Positions 44,926 through 57,645 are shown, numbered from the stretch's first letter. The stretch: DNA of 64,000 bases from Ochotona curzoniae (GCF_017591425.1 NW_024467106.1:22806501-22870500); one strand, 5' to 3'. Program-made: numbers and translations. Notes: generated from the sequence alone by a model not told the origin.

Positions 44926-46073
44926 TTTTTTTCTTTTTTCTTAGAAATTTTAATTTGTTTTTATTGAAAACTGCACTGAATGCTAAATGTCCACCTTTAC
45001 AACAAACAAATACAGTAACGGTAACTCACACTAAAACAAAACATTTGTGATAGCCATTAGTTTTCTGCTTGGGAGTTTTAAAGTTTTTCTTTTGTCACAA
45101 AAAGAGAAATGTACCTATACAAAGGCTGAAAATAGGCCAGCTTTTTCAACAAAAGGTGATGAGTCACCAAAGACCACGAGTAGGACATGGAACTAGATAC
45201 AAAACTAATAGGATGTGTTAAAATCAGTCACATCTAATAACACATCTGCAGTGTTCTTGTAGAAAATATCACATGAATAAAGAAGACTTTATCAATGTCT
45301 AAAAAAGTGAGTTTGTTCCTAGACAATCTGACAAGTCACCATAAAAAGTGTTTCCTGAGACTTAAGGAAATGCAACATTATTCTTCCTGAACCCTTTCAG
45401 TTCAAGACTTTCCATTCAATAAAATAGCTCAGGATCTGAAACTGAGAAAATATATTTGAGTACAAACAGCTTGTGAAACTTAGTATTTTTTTCTTTTTCA
45501 CATCATCAGAGGGTGTTCCTGAACTCACAGCCGGCTTGCCCGCCGAGTCTGCAGTTCAGCTGAGAGACTTCATCCAGGAGCCCACAGCATCTTCCATCCT
45601 GTGCACGCAGATGTCCAACTCAGGCAGACTTGTTAGGGATTCCATCTTCCTGTGATCCAAAGGAGGGAACGCACCCTGTAGACAGCAGGGACCAGAGTTG
45701 CAGGGTGGGGATTTCCTCAAATTTTTTTCTTTGATGTTTGGAACACTTGATGCAGCATTGTAGAGCACCTTGTAGAGCAAGGCGCTCAGGGATTGATAAA
45801 GGAAAAAGCTCTATTCTTGGTGATTTGATGCACAGATGGAAAACTTATACAATAACAGAAGTTGGTCGTTAATAAGTCACGTTGTTTTTCAGTGCTTCTG
45901 TAAGCAGACATCTTCTGTCTTCTAACTCTCATTGTTTTAACAGTGCAACATCAATGATGCCTATGTCCAGGTTCAGACAATTCCTTTGCTTTCACCAGTA
46001 TGTCCAGATGTTCCACTGTCCTGCATTCGCTGCTATTGCTCTTTGGGGTGCTCTCGATTATCCCCATGTTTTG
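44926..46073 (-). pseudogene. Processed pseudogene (retrocopy) of an unidentified gene
   Basis: A minus-strand cDNA-like block of about 1.15 kb. At its 3' end is a long A-rich tail (T-rich on the plus strand from 44921), preceded by AATAAA (complement at 44960-44965) and about 600 bases of 3'UTR-like sequence. The 13-bp string TAAGGAGCTTTTT lies on both sides (44913-44925 and 46074-46086; it merges with the poly-T on the left), as expected for L1-mediated insertion. Coding remnants: a C-terminal frame open from 45810 down to a TGA at 45556-45558 (84 codons, containing SLSALLYKVLYNAASSVPNI and ELDICVHRMEDAVGSWMKSL), interrupted upstream by an in-frame TAG (45811-45813). Further 5', the three frames alternate in looking protein-like, e.g. 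RTVEHLDILVKAKELSE then NLDIGIIDVALLKQ, implying frameshifts and stops. The amphipathic, helix-prone composition suggests a coiled-coil or helical-bundle subunit. I do not recognise the parent gene. An intact function is unlikely. Confidence 0.8.
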
Positions 46074-46139
46074 TAAGGAGCTTTTTCAAGATGAGGTGGG
46101 ACTAGGTGTGGAGGCTTTCTGCAAGACCTTTGACTGGGA

Positions 46140-46890
46140 CCATCTTCATCCATTCCTAAAACATTTCCTAAGCATGTATCATGTGTTCTTGACATCAAGG
46201 TAAAGTAGTAAGTAATACAAAGTCCTTGTCTTGTGGGGTCTATATTTCAATAAGAAATGCTATCATCCAATTTTAGGAAATATTGGGCATTATGAGGAAA
46301 AACAGAAAAGAATCAGGAGAATCTAAAGCTAGAAACTTATGCAAGTGTCTAAATTGGGTGGCATTTAAAGAGGATGGCACTTAATGTAAGACCTGAAAGA
46401 AGGAAGCAGGCCATGAAAATATCTCATGGTGATCATATATGCCTGGGATGGTCTGACTTTACTTTTGTTTCTTGACATAATTGTTAATAACAATTCATTA
46501 TACATTCAAAATCTCATGTTGGAACATAAAGCTTGAAGAGTTTAGAAATGAATTGTGTTGTATTTCCCAAGAAATTTAACGGAACTGAATTCAAAGTAAA
46601 GGAAATTGTAAGAGCAATAACTTTCAAGGGAGAGCAGACTGGAATGGTTCAAAACAATGACAAAATCAGTGTGGGAAAATTGAAAAGATGGAAAAGGAGA
46701 GGGAAGCCAAGCAAACTAAAAATTATGAGGGATCTTTCATGCCACAGGAAGGAACTTTGATATTTTTACAAATACCATAGGAAGTCTTTGAAGAGTCAGG
46801 GAATAGCAAAGTGAAATAATTAGCTAAAATATTCACTCTAAGTTTAAGATAAAGAACAATGTGTATGGGAATGAGATGGAAATAATACAA
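46140..46890 (-). mobile_element. L2-type LINE relic
   Basis: Reversed L2 order: CCTAAAACATTTCCTAAGCA, GAAATGCTATCATCCAATTT, ATGTAAGACCTGAAAGAAGG and AGCAGGCCATGAAAATATCT, then farther right TAGGAAGTCTTTGAAGAGTC and AAGTGAAATAATTAGC. The middle part (46480-46720) is A-rich and unassigned. Confidence 0.55.
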
Positions 46891-47659
46891 ATTCAGAATC
46901 TAAGAAAAAAAAAACTCTTCTCTATACTCTCAAGCACTCAACAACAATTTTGACATGAGATTATGAAGTTTCCTCTCCAAACACCAAGCTTTTCTGTAGT
47001 CACCAACTGGATGTCCTGCAATTTAACTGAATTCTGATACTCTCCACCTGAAAGTATTATTCCACAGGTTGATGATTCAGCCCTAATTCAATATCAATCA
47101 TGAACCCAATATTGTGATCTATGTTTCTGAACAACCAAATATAAATTGGGATTCTCATGGTTTACTCCTCAGACACTTAGCTTGCTGGAAAGGATACTCA
47201 TGATTTCATCTTACTAATGTTTGAGCATGTGTTATAAAACATATTACAAAGAATGTAGATGAATAGTCAGATACAAAAGATTCCTAGGCAAGGGATGAGG
47301 GATGAAACACAGAGATTCCATGCCCTCTCTGGGCATCTAAGTCCCCACAGGTGGTCAGCAATCCAATAGTTCTCTAAATTCTGAATTTAGAACCCAAACC
47401 TTTTGGGTTCATGGCTTCATTATGGAGGAATGATTTATTAAATCATTGACCATTGATAATCAGTTTAACATTCAGTACCTCTTCATAAAAGCTCCTACCC
47501 TCCAATGATATGACTAGTTTCCTAGCAACAAGCTCCCACTGGGAGGTAATGCCAAAACCTATCATTTCATTAGAACAGAAGAAGAAGCACCTTAGCCACG
47601 TGAAATTCTAAAGGACTGAGGGACCCTGGACTAGCCATTTTATTGCTTAGAAATTACAA
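46891..47659. other. Unassigned sequence
   Basis: Nothing recognised. Confidence 0.35.
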
Positions 47660-47722
47660 ATATCTTAGAAACTCCGTTCTCAGAACCACCATATCTTTGG
47701 AAACTCTGTTCTCAGATCCACC
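47660..47722. repeat. Tandem duplication of about 31 bp
   Basis: ATATCTTAGAAACTCCGTTC...CAGAACCACC (47660-47690) is followed at once by ATATCTTTGGAAACTCTGTT...CAGATCCACC (47691-47722). The copies differ at a few positions. Confidence 0.9.
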
Positions 47723-48496
47723 AGAGAAGACTAAATGTTAGTTTGAAGATAGTATCTAAATACATATTCATTATATTATCATTATATCACAGGACACTTT
47801 TGCAATAATTCAGATAGAATATCAGTAATGGTTTGGACTATGATGGTAAAATATGGGAGATATACATGGAATCAAAAATCAACTAGTTGATTTGGAACAG
47901 AATGTGGAATACACAGAAAAACCAAAGATGGTCTCGGTCTTTGGCCTGAGCGGTGGCAAAAATGACAGTGCTATTCACATTAGTTAGATTAAGAAAAGAG
48001 TACATTTGGATAGAAGGAAAGAGGAAACCATAAGTTCTATAATATTTACCAGGTTGGCTTGGAAAAATAAGCTGAACTCTCCAATGGAAATGTTGAGTAT
48101 AGGGTACATCATAAGAAATAGGTTGGGTGCAAAATATGAATGAGAGTTGTGAGCACAAAAAATAGTTTAAATATGTACTCACCTCATGGATACTTTCCTC
48201 ATGAATTTTTGCTTGTTTCATCATTGTGTCAATGATGTGTATCCCTACTGTTGTCCCTGTTAGTCATTTTCTTTCTAAAACATGTTTTCATATATTAGAT
48301 CTATTGAATTCTCTAGTAGCTTACTTTTTCTTTGATGTTTTCCTATTTCTGCTGAGGTATTTTTAATAGACGTGCTAGTCCCCTGCATCACACAAACTTA
48401 ACTCTGGGTGTGCGCAGCTGTAATAGACTTGTGTGCCCTTGGATGTACTTTGTGCTGACAGTCATCTACTTCCACAACTGTCCAATCACAAAGCAC
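47723..48496. other. Unassigned sequence
   Basis: Nothing recognised. The minus-strand 113-codon frame at 47883-48224 has no motif. Confidence 0.35.
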
Positions 48497-48760
48497 CAGG
48501 AGGAGCAGGGAGTTGATCTAGTAGTTAGTGTGCCCATGTCCCACATAACAGTTCCTGGCTCTGGCTCCTGACTGCACATCCTGGGAAATAGTGGTGTTAG
48601 CTTGCAGATCTGGGTTTCTGGCACCTGTGTCCAAGGCCTGGGCTGTGTTCCTGCCTTTGGCCCCAATCCAGACGTGAGTATCTACGAATGCACCAGCAGT
48701 TTGGAGCTCATGCATTCTCTTAACCTCTCATATAATTCAATTGATTAACAGTGCAGAAGG
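48497..48760 (+). mobile_element. Ancient CSINE-type element
   Basis: TTGATCTAGTAGTTAGTGTG, CTGGCTCTGGCTCCTGACTG, CATCCTGGGAAATAGTGG and ACCAGCAGTTTGGAGC recall old CSINE order. Diverged. Confidence 0.45.
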
Positions 48761-50724
48761 GAGTTAATGCTCCCAAGGGACATCCACCAGAGACCATCCT
48801 ACAGAGGCACCCAGAAAGCACTCTAGATGCTTTCTAGAAGATGCCAGTGAGCTGATTCTTTGCCCAAAGCAGTGACTTTGCTGACATATTTCTTGCAGTA
48901 AATATTCCCTGACTTGTTTTCTATACTCTCATTCCTGCTTCCTAAAATTACTTCCAAAGCATACTCAGGTCCTTGTTTCAGTTTGTGATTGCAGACAGTC
49001 AGGAAGTAAAAGGGAAGTGAAACCAAGAAAGCATTTTAAAAGCTTTTGTATTTACTTCCATAGATTACAAATTTTGAATTTAACATTGGTCATTCTTTGT
49101 TAATTCAAATAGTGAAGTTTTTAGCTTAAAAAAAAAAAGCAAAATATCAAAGGCTCTGTCATGTCCTGTGCTCCTCCTCATTCAACTGTCTCTCTCTCAT
49201 CCACGTGGTCAAGTATCCCTTCCTCTAGGCTTATTTCATCATATCCATGCCCTAATTATTCAAAATTATTCTTTTTTTCTGTCTTTTGGAGCAAACTTAA
49301 TTGGTAATACACACTTGGTGATATGAATATGAAAGAAGACAAAAGGCCAAGATATGTTTTATCCTATGAACATGAAGTCTCGAGTCACGATATTAGCCAC
49401 AACCTGAGGGTGTTAGGGAAACCTTTCCACTATCAGCTTTACCCAAACTTCAACGTAGAGAGAGGGAAGTCTGCCCACTCTATCGACTCCCTCTTTGCCT
49501 TCTATAGGTTAGGTAAATAAGTGCCAGGGGGTCAGCATTAGAGTTCTGCTGGGGTCCAAAGCTCTCCAAAAACCAACACTTGTTCGAGAGATCATAAACT
49601 TCATTCTCAGGTCCTCATCCTTTAGCTCTGATGCTGCTGTATGGGGGGTACCCTAGAAATCTGACCCAGTTCCCTTCAGGGAATTTAGCAGAGCAAGATG
49701 CTCCATGTATCGCAGTCACTGGAAGAGCTTATTTCTCATATGGCTCTGAAGAAACAAATTTGTTTGAAATTGGAATCAAGAAAAAAAGTTGTGATAAGGG
49801 CACTATGTTCCCAGAATGCCTTTCTCTAAGCTATGGATGAAAAGTAAATGACTGAACCAGAGAGATCATCCAGAAGTGACCACAGAAAGGAGATCAGGGA
49901 TGGGGGTTCTGGAGCACACAAGTATTTAGAAGGAAAGAATGTAAAAAGAAAACTGAGATAAATGGTGTAAGTGAAATATTTCTAATGAAACTATCATTTA
50001 TTGATTTAAAACACATTGAAAACATAATAGAGGGATAGTACTGAAGCTTGTGTGAGCAGATGTCCTGGCAGGACTTAGTTGATACAGGAAGGCACTCCTC
50101 AACCACAGACAGTGTAAGACAGAAAAGAGGAGAAGCAGAGTCGCAGCCATCAGTGAAAGTACTTCACCTGTCTTTCCAATGAGTCCCGAAGGAAAAGCTC
50201 GGAGCTGTTCAAGGGGTAAAGAGCATGTGGACCAGCTAGTTGCACTTAGAGCCCCCACAGAAGAGAGAAAAAGAGCCCAGGGCAGAAGGCGGCTAATGTA
50301 GAGACAAGGAAACCCCTGGAAAGATGGGAAACTCAAGACAGTAATACAGATATTCCCAAGGTTCTTTTGAGTATCAGGGAAACAACCAAGTCTCTGCAGG
50401 ATAGAAAGATTGTGAGTTACATGGGATTCTAACCTCTACAAAATTCTACCTTTTAGATTTAACACAATACGTATATGGAATGTATAGTATTTGAGATTAA
50501 TTAAACCTCTTAAGAGTCTCACTCTATATTTCAGACAATTACAGCAGACCCAGGGAAGGTAAATATGCTACTCCAAAAATATTCCATGACAATATCAATT
50601 TACAAGAATTCATTAAAGTGCAAATGGCTAATATGCTACATTTCAATAAGAAACTGTATGAAATTTGCCAACCTAAAATCATCTTCACTTTTCCAATTTA
50701 ATGCAATTCTTTAAAATATTCCTG
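48761..50724. other. Unassigned, single-copy-looking sequence
   Basis: No repeat family, gene or RNA recognised. Overlapping frames (for instance minus 49998-50336, 112 codons) have no recognisable domain. Confidence 0.35.
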
Positions 50725-50850
50725 TGTGAAAGGTTGGGCAGGTATCATTATTATCCCCATTTTATAAGTGAGAAAAAGAAGGCTTAGAGACGTTATATGG
50801 CTCAAAGTTGCATGCTGAAAGTGGAAGAACTGAGACTAAAACTCGGGGCT
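50725..50850 (-). mobile_element. MIR SINE fragment
   Basis: GGCAGGTATCATTATTATCC, CCATTTTATAAGTGAGAAAA, AGGCTTAGAGACGTTATATG and GAAGAACTGAGACTAAAAC follow the reversed MIR consensus closely. Confidence 0.75.
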
Positions 50851-51269
50851 GGCAGCTGCCCCTGCTGAGGAAGGCATGAAAGGAAGGGTAATGACTTTTA
50901 ATTGAAATGTCTACCAGGAGTGCGATGAGCTAGTCTGGGTAACGGCTGCCCCGACTCAGCCTGGGCCGGCAGCAGGCCAAGAGCAGCCTGTTTCCCAAGC
51001 ATTCCTTCACTTGTTCAAGAGATCATGAAAATTAAATTGGGCTATAACCAGGCCTTAATTCCCCACCCTTGATGTGAGGAGCCATATTTGTCTCATTAGC
51101 CAAGGTCATAAACTCCAGCAGGAGGGAGAAAAGGAGGCAGAGAAAAAAAGTGAGGAAAGGAAAGAGAGGATGCTATGAAAGAGTGGGAAACGAGGGGAAG
51201 AAGGTGAGAGGGCATATGCAGGACAAGTGTACCTCATTAGATGAGGGCACAGCCTTCATGCATTATTGT
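50851..51269. other. Repeat-free block, candidate non-coding regulatory element
   Basis: A repeat-free, relatively GC-rich block (around GGGTAACGGCTGCCCCGACT and CCTGGGCCGGCAGCAGGCC) followed by AT-rich homeodomain-like sites (AAATTAAATTGGG, CCTTAATTCC) and an AAGGTCA nuclear-receptor half-site near 51102. A purine tract occupies 51118-51212. Motifs of this length occur often by chance; conservation is needed to call it. Confidence 0.3.
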
Positions 51270-51450
51270 AATTACCTTTTATGCTTGTATAGCTCTTCTA
51301 GTTTTCCAAACAACTCCGTGTGCGCTCTCTCTCATCCTCATTACCTCCCTGGGAGGCAGGCAGGGCAAAGAGGATCAACCACATTTTACCAAGGAAGAGA
51401 GAAAGCTCTGAAAAATTGAGATACCTGCCCAATTGGAAGTTCCTGGCCAA
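51270..51450 (-). mobile_element. MIR-like SINE
   Basis: AGCTCTTCTAGTTTTCCAAA, CTCTCATCCTCATTACCTCC, CTGGGAGGCAGGCAGGGCAA and GAGATACCTGCCCAATTGG follow the reversed MIR pattern. Confidence 0.65.
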
Positions 51451-51960
51451 TAAAAAATGTACTTTTCTTCCTCCTACTCCATCTGTAGACACTGTCAATT
51501 TCCCCTTGATCCCTGCTGGTGCACAAGGCAGAGTTCCAGTGTTCCTTGAAACACAACATGCTGCCTTTCTTGCAGCTTGTTACATACAATGACGTCCAAT
51601 GATGATTTTTATTTCTATATAACAATAAGGACTCGAGCAGGAAAGTCCTATTACCAAATGTGAAAACCAAAGTGGACACTGCCTCTTGTTTAGTTCTATT
51701 AGGATAAAGGCCAATCACATATTGATTGACTTAGCAGATCAAAAGAAGAAAATAAGAATTGTTTTTGCTTAGGTTTACGGGAACCTGTGCTATAATGGTA
51801 TGTATTCAAGAAATTTGACCTAAATCAAGTGCGAGAGCCCTGGCTTCAAATGACACCTCGTGGATGCTTGTGTTCCAAGCAAAAGAAATGTGGCAATTGA
51901 CTGTCTCCAAAAAACAAAGCTCCTCTGAGAGACAGAACAGATAAACTTTTGGAAAAGTAA
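51451..51960. other. Unassigned sequence
   Basis: Nothing recognised. Confidence 0.35.
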
Positions 51961-52240
51961 TGAGCTGTTACATGGTGGTACAGGCTGTCGAATCAGAGAA
52001 ACTGGGTTCCAACCAGGCTGTACTACTGAGCAGGCAGTTTTAACACAGCACAGTCATTAAGACTGTAGAGATCCAGGTCCAAATCCTGGACTTGACACTT
52101 CCTTAGAAGAGTTACATTCACTTTCAAAACTTTAAATTCTATCATCTGTAAAGCAGGAGTAACTGCACACACCAGACTTGTGGTACATTCAACATATGCT
52201 AACTATTACTTGATAACATCTCATCTTTTTTAAAAAATAC
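51961..52240 (+). mobile_element. Two adjacent MIR fragments
   Basis: First scrap: TGGTGGTACAGGCTGTCGAA, GAAACTGGGTTCCAACCAGG (to about 52035). Second: ACACAGCACAGTCATTAAGA, TCCAAATCCTGGACTTGACA, TCTATCATCTGTAAAGCAGG. Both in the sense direction. Confidence 0.6.
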
Positions 52241-54308
52241 ATCTTAGGCATATTTTCCTCGGTGACAAACTTTGTGACTTAAATAGCTCAGCTATACAAT
52301 GTAGCATTTCTTTCTAATACAAATGAATATTGCATGTCTCTTTATTTTTTCCATTGTGCTGTATTTGTACTAATTTGAAATGCTTCAAAAATGCTTCTAA
52401 ATTTCCCTACTCTAAATGATAAGCACCAACTGCAATTCTGTTTTGATGTATACAAAATAAATTTGTTTGCTTTAGAAAACAATAGGACTCTGAATTGAAA
52501 TTGATTTCAAGGACACAGAAAATAAAGTAATTGGCAAATATCTTTTAAAAGGAATACCTAAGAATTTAGTTTGAAATTTTAGTAGGGAGAAAGCTCAAGC
52601 TTTCTTTGCCTTGCTAGTTCCACTATATTTTTTAAAGGTTATGAAGCATCCTCTGTGATTTTTTGGTTGTAATTAGGAAAAAAAGATTTGCTCAAGTTCA
52701 TAATGATAAACCTTTAAAGAAAAAAAAATCAATTTATCAACACATGGGTCACATATTAATTTTAGAATTTGCCCTGAAATGCAGACATTTCTATTTCTCT
52801 GCAAAGACCATTTTCTTCTCTGTTCCAGTCCCACTTTCAAGAAGCCGGCATTAATGAGAGTTATTAGTAGGGTCATCTACAGTGATGCCCTACTCTGTGC
52901 CATCCCTCATTTACTATGCAATTTTCAAATACAACATGTCAGAGATCCCTTTTCCCAGTGCAATTCAACAGTCACTTCCTTTTTGTTTGAAAATGTGTGG
53001 ATGAGCTCTGTTCCTTGAAGAAATATATTCCCGGCAACTGCTCTGTTCCCTCTACGTTCCTTGCGTGCCTTCCCATGTTTTTAATCTTTGCCAAGTTCCA
53101 AAACCAACCATGTTCAGCGATGTGACTATCCGATTTCGCATTGCAGTAAGGAGATGACTAGAATAGGTATGAAAGAATAATGAAAAGAAAAAGACTTACA
53201 CTTGGAAAAGTCACCAGTTTCAGAAGGGAAGAAAAGTAGATCACAATAAAATTTAAAAGGTGATTTGAAAAAATAAAAGGAAGATATAAAGTATTCCCAT
53301 GTTATCTAGAGTAGTGAAAAGCTACAGTTCATCCAGGTGATGCTGACCAGCTCTTTAATAACAGAGGAGATAAGAAACACAGATTCAGAACGGGAAGTGT
53401 ATCTGCAGTAAAATACAAGATGAGGGCTTGGGATTCCGATCAGACAGAGAGAAGGGTTGTTGATTTCAGTGTTATAGGAAATAGAGAAGGCACTGCTTAA
53501 AGCAGTAACCAATGTTGTTTATTTGGAATACAAGGTAGAGAATATTATTATGGCAGAGAAAAGAAGTTATCTCTTGTGAATTGTCTTGAATTATAGAGGG
53601 AGCGAGAGAAGCTCACGGCGAATGACATTTAGAATTGCAATTTCTAAGCCGAGCACCATGTCTGATATATCATTTATTGTCTCTGCCTCCATCTTTCCAA
53701 AACCACATTAAGGACAGATGCAAGCCTCACTTTCCTAGGTCTCCATTTTCACATTGATTTGGAGGACATTTATTTTCCCTTTACCACAGAATCATATTTT
53801 TCTCCCTCTCAGAAGGCTTAGCTCATCACTAAATATTCAGGTCTAGGAATGGATTTTCTTTTCTCTTCGTGCATGATTTGTCTCTCTGCAACTGAGCCCC
53901 TTGGAGTGAAAGCAAGGAGCTAGACAAACAAAGGGCACAGGTGAAGAGAATGTGGGGTGGATGAGAGAACAGGAAGATTTCTAAGCAATGGAAATTTGCA
54001 CTTGACTTTTCCCCTTTTAGCTGATTTTGCAAGAAGGACGAAACAATGCTCATTTGATCAGATATCAGATCCCGCTGGCTTAGAAGATTCAAAAGGCAGC
54101 TTCAATTACCACTCAGTGTATTCATGCTTCCTGCTAACAAACAGCATGCATATGTGCAGCTCTTGTAAATGTTCAGTTAAAATGGGGTTTCCACACCATC
54201 CTTGGTGCATTTCAGTGGGAAGAAAGTAAACACCAAGGATTAGGGAAATTTCTGCATATCTATACATGTGTTTTCTTCAGCATTTGGAGATTTTGTTTTT
54301 TTGCACGT
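52241..54308. other. Unassigned, single-copy-looking sequence
   Basis: No repeat family or gene recognised. Blocks 52980-53160 and 53570-53720 are less AT-rich than their surroundings and contain CpGs outside any SINE (e.g. GTTCAGCGATGTGACTATCC, CTCACGGCGAATGAC), which makes them mild candidates for constrained elements. Confidence 0.3.
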
Positions 54309-54339
54309 ACACACACACACACACACATACACACACACA
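54309..54339. repeat. (AC)n microsatellite with one interruption
   Basis: AC repeats broken once by an AT step near 54327. Confidence 0.9.
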
Positions 54340-54689
54340 GTCTCTGACTCAATATCAAGTGTTTTTCAAGGCAGGACACTAGGATCTAATGTTCATGCTT
54401 CCTTCCCAAGTTTTCATAACGTTCCAGAGGCTCTGTGAGAGTACTGGAGACTGGTTAAAAACCCCAACTACAGTCCACCTATGTTTTGAGGAAAATGAAC
54501 TCTCCTCTATCCCATCCTACATAGTGTACCAGCCACTTTCCCTCCCATCTTCCTGGTATCTACCCCCCAACAGCTGAGGCTTTTAAAAACAAAATTCAGC
54601 AGAATCTGTTGTGTCCAAATGACTTCTGCTTTTAGCTGTACAGGTAAAGCTCTGGAGAAAAGACATTACAAAACACAAATTAATATCTC
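54340..54689. other. Unassigned sequence
   Basis: Nothing recognised. Confidence 0.35.
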
Positions 54690-54905
54690 AACAGATGATA
54701 CTGCCACACTTGCCTTGTCTAGCCTGGCCCCCAGTGCTTTGTTTACGTGATGCTTTCTATCAAGATTACTCATCCCCTTCTCCCCATGCTGTCTACCTTT
54801 ACATCTGCAAGATCCCTGTTGTTCAGGAAGTCTTCCTTAACTTCTTTACAGAAATCAAGAAGATGTTCCTTGTTCTTGCCACTGCCTTTATTATTTCATG
54901 GATCA
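54690..54905 (+). mobile_element. L2-type LINE fragment
   Basis: CAGGAAGTCTTCCTTAACTT and CTGCCTTTATTATTTCATGG resemble the sense L2 text around the conserved 'gaagccttccctgac' segment. Confidence 0.45.
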
Positions 54906-56974
54906 AATGCAGATGATTTGTTTTTTCTGTAATCAGACTGTTGGTTCTCTAGCGCCAAGTACTCTGTGCTGGGTTATTTTGTATATTCCAAATCACCCAA
55001 GAAAAAGCTGTCATGTGGCTTGGGATAAAGTTTGGGTTTGAATCCTGAAAAAGTCATTCTCACCTCTTTGAAGTCTCATATGAACATCACACTGTGGCTG
55101 GCAATATTGTTTCTCAACAGCTTTATCGGTTTTTTTTCCTTCTGGTGATATAGATGACATATTGTCATTGCAAAAAAAAAATCTAAAGATTATGTTACTA
55201 CAAAAAAAAGTAAAGGTTATGTTGAATTCCACCTTTTTATATAAGCACCATTAACATTTTCTTGACTATTTTTCAAATATCTGTGACTATACATACACAC
55301 ACCTATCCATGCTACATAAATGGGCTAATTCACACATTCCCTTTAAGAGGAGAATAATAAAGATCACACGTGAAAGTGTCAAACAGCACTAGTTGAATAA
55401 AAATGTTAATTCAATCTGAGTTCCAATAGTTTTAAACCAATAAAATACTAGTGTTCCTCGCAGAAAAATGAGAGCTCCCTGAACCATCTTCCTTTCCCTA
55501 AGCCAGACTCCACTGACAATATTCCATTTAAATTAGCTCAAGGCTCAAATAGCATGGCATAAAAGTCAAACTAGCATTCTAATTAGAAATTGAATGCTCA
55601 ACCCTAAGATCAGATATCTCCAGCTAGGCTGCATTCAATACGATATTTATTCTCAGTTTACCAACTGGACTCATTGAAAAACATTTACAGAGCTACGTGC
55701 CCTAAGTAAGATGTTTACTAAACTAAACCAAACCACCCTAGATAAAGTGTGTCTTCTCTGAAGATCTTGGAGATGAGATTCTAGGCCTTATACTCAGTGA
55801 AAGAACTTAGCATTTTTATGTGAAATCATTCTGTTTTCACGTTTCTTCTTGCTCTATACTAAGTGGAGAAAGAACAAATATGCCCTTAATTTTGCCTCCT
55901 TCTAACACTCTGACCACATACACACTTTTCTGTTGCCCTAGCAATTTTGATTCTCTTTCTTCTCCTAGCGCTTTTGTCAACTTTTGTTCCTCAGCTCTGA
56001 ATATTTCTCACTCACCACATCCCTTTTAAGAATAATAAATGTACCAGACTGTTTTCAACTGTATTGAAAGAAGCAAATGTTTTACAACCCAAATGTCTCC
56101 TCCTTATACATGAGATACAGCCACATCTCAGCTCTTAGTAATGAAATGAGAACCTATGTTAGAAAACAGAAAAAAACCCAATCTTCAAAAGGCACTTGTA
56201 AATATCCTTTATTCAAAGAGAACACAGAGCTTTGAGAAACTTCACTGTCTTCACAGGCAACTGCAATAATAGGATCTTTCCCACTGCATGGCGACATGCC
56301 ACTGCCAAGGCCATGGTGAGTTTCAGATGGCCTCTCAAACAGTTCTGTGAAGACAGCCTGGAGTCTTTGTGTGAGTTAAGATGCATTCTCCGCTGATGCC
56401 ATGAGAAGTGTGACTAATAGATGACAAATGCCTCTTCAACTGTCTCATCGCTTGGAATCTGAAACCTGCTACCACCTACCACTTACACATCCTGCTGTCC
56501 TGTTGATAGAAACAAGAGCTGGGAACCCCTCCTAGCAAATGTGAGCTTGTGTTATCAACACTGATTAACCAGGTGACCTGCCCAAGAGCACAGTCACCCA
56601 AGGCTAGGGCTGTGAGTTGTTCATGCTACCCTACATTGTTAGTGTTGTTTGTCACAATTTGAAATAAATTTATTTTTCGTACTTCTTGTCTATTCTCTTT
56701 TACTAGATAATAAAAGAAGGATTCAGTATAACCTTCACTAAAATTAATTTCCTGACCTTTTAGTGGTCTTCTATAAAATATCGCTTTCTCAGTGAGAAAT
56801 ACACCAAACTCTAAAACTTGCACAGACACTATTCTTTTCACCTTGTATCACTCTTTGTTCATTTATTATTATTTTCTGTCATTTCTATTACATTCTAATG
56901 CATTATTTAGTTAACTAAATACATTGAGAATCATGTGTTCTCTGTTTCTCTTTTACAATGAAAGGACCATGGAA
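54906..56974. other. Unassigned sequence
   Basis: Nothing I can assign. A possible L2 scrap lies near 55880-56030 (TGACCACATACACACTTTTC, TTGTTCCTCAGCTCTGAATA), below the level of a call. Confidence 0.3.
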
Positions 56975-57130
56975 GCTGAAATTCTTGCCTGTTTTGCTCA
57001 TAGATACGTCATGGCACATTCAAGATATTCCATAAATCTATCAAGTCAGTGAAAATTCACTGTATTCTTAACTACTGCAATGGCACTTGCATATAATAGC
57101 TCGGTAAGTATTTTTTGAATCTGTGATTCC
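56975..57130 (+). mobile_element. L2 3' end
   Basis: AAGCTGAAATTCTTGCCTGT, TTTGCTCATAGATACGTCAT and ATAGCTCGGTAAGTATTTTT follow the sense L2 3'-end pattern. Confidence 0.5.
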
Positions 57131-57469
57131 TATGGAATCTTCTGAGTTTAGGAATATTTTCTCCAGTGTTCAGGCACTTGTTCTTCTAGATGCCTTCTAC
57201 ACCACTTCCTGGGTCTCTATAGATAGGAAAAACTGAATAAATGTTTGACACATTAGACAAATAATAATAACTGAATTAGTTCTATTCAGTGCTACAGAAA
57301 CAGCAATGAATATCCAATGCCTGGTGCTCTTTACTCACTGTGTGCACCTCAACCACATCAACACTAGCCCAAATCATTTACAGTTCACTTCAGCAAACAT
57401 TCCCTGAACATCCACTGCATTTTAGTCTTCATTCTAGATACTAAGTGGGACCTGAAACATCAATTCTAA

Positions 57470-57645
57470 AAAGTTTTATTGAGTCATTATTTAGTGCCAA
57501 ATCCACACTAACCCCTTTCCAAGCATTGTCCCACTTAATCCTCTTTACTTCTATATAAAACAACAAAAAAATATTGTTATGCTCATTTCACAGAAACTTA
57601 AACTATGAAAGGTAACTCGTCCTAAGTCAGGCAAGCAGTGTTTGT
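57470..57645 (-). mobile_element. MIR SINE
   Basis: TTATTGAGTCATTATTTAGT, CATTGTCCCACTTAATCCTC, TTGTTATGCTCATTTCACAG and AAGGTAACTCGTCCTAAGTC follow the reversed MIR core. Confidence 0.65.
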
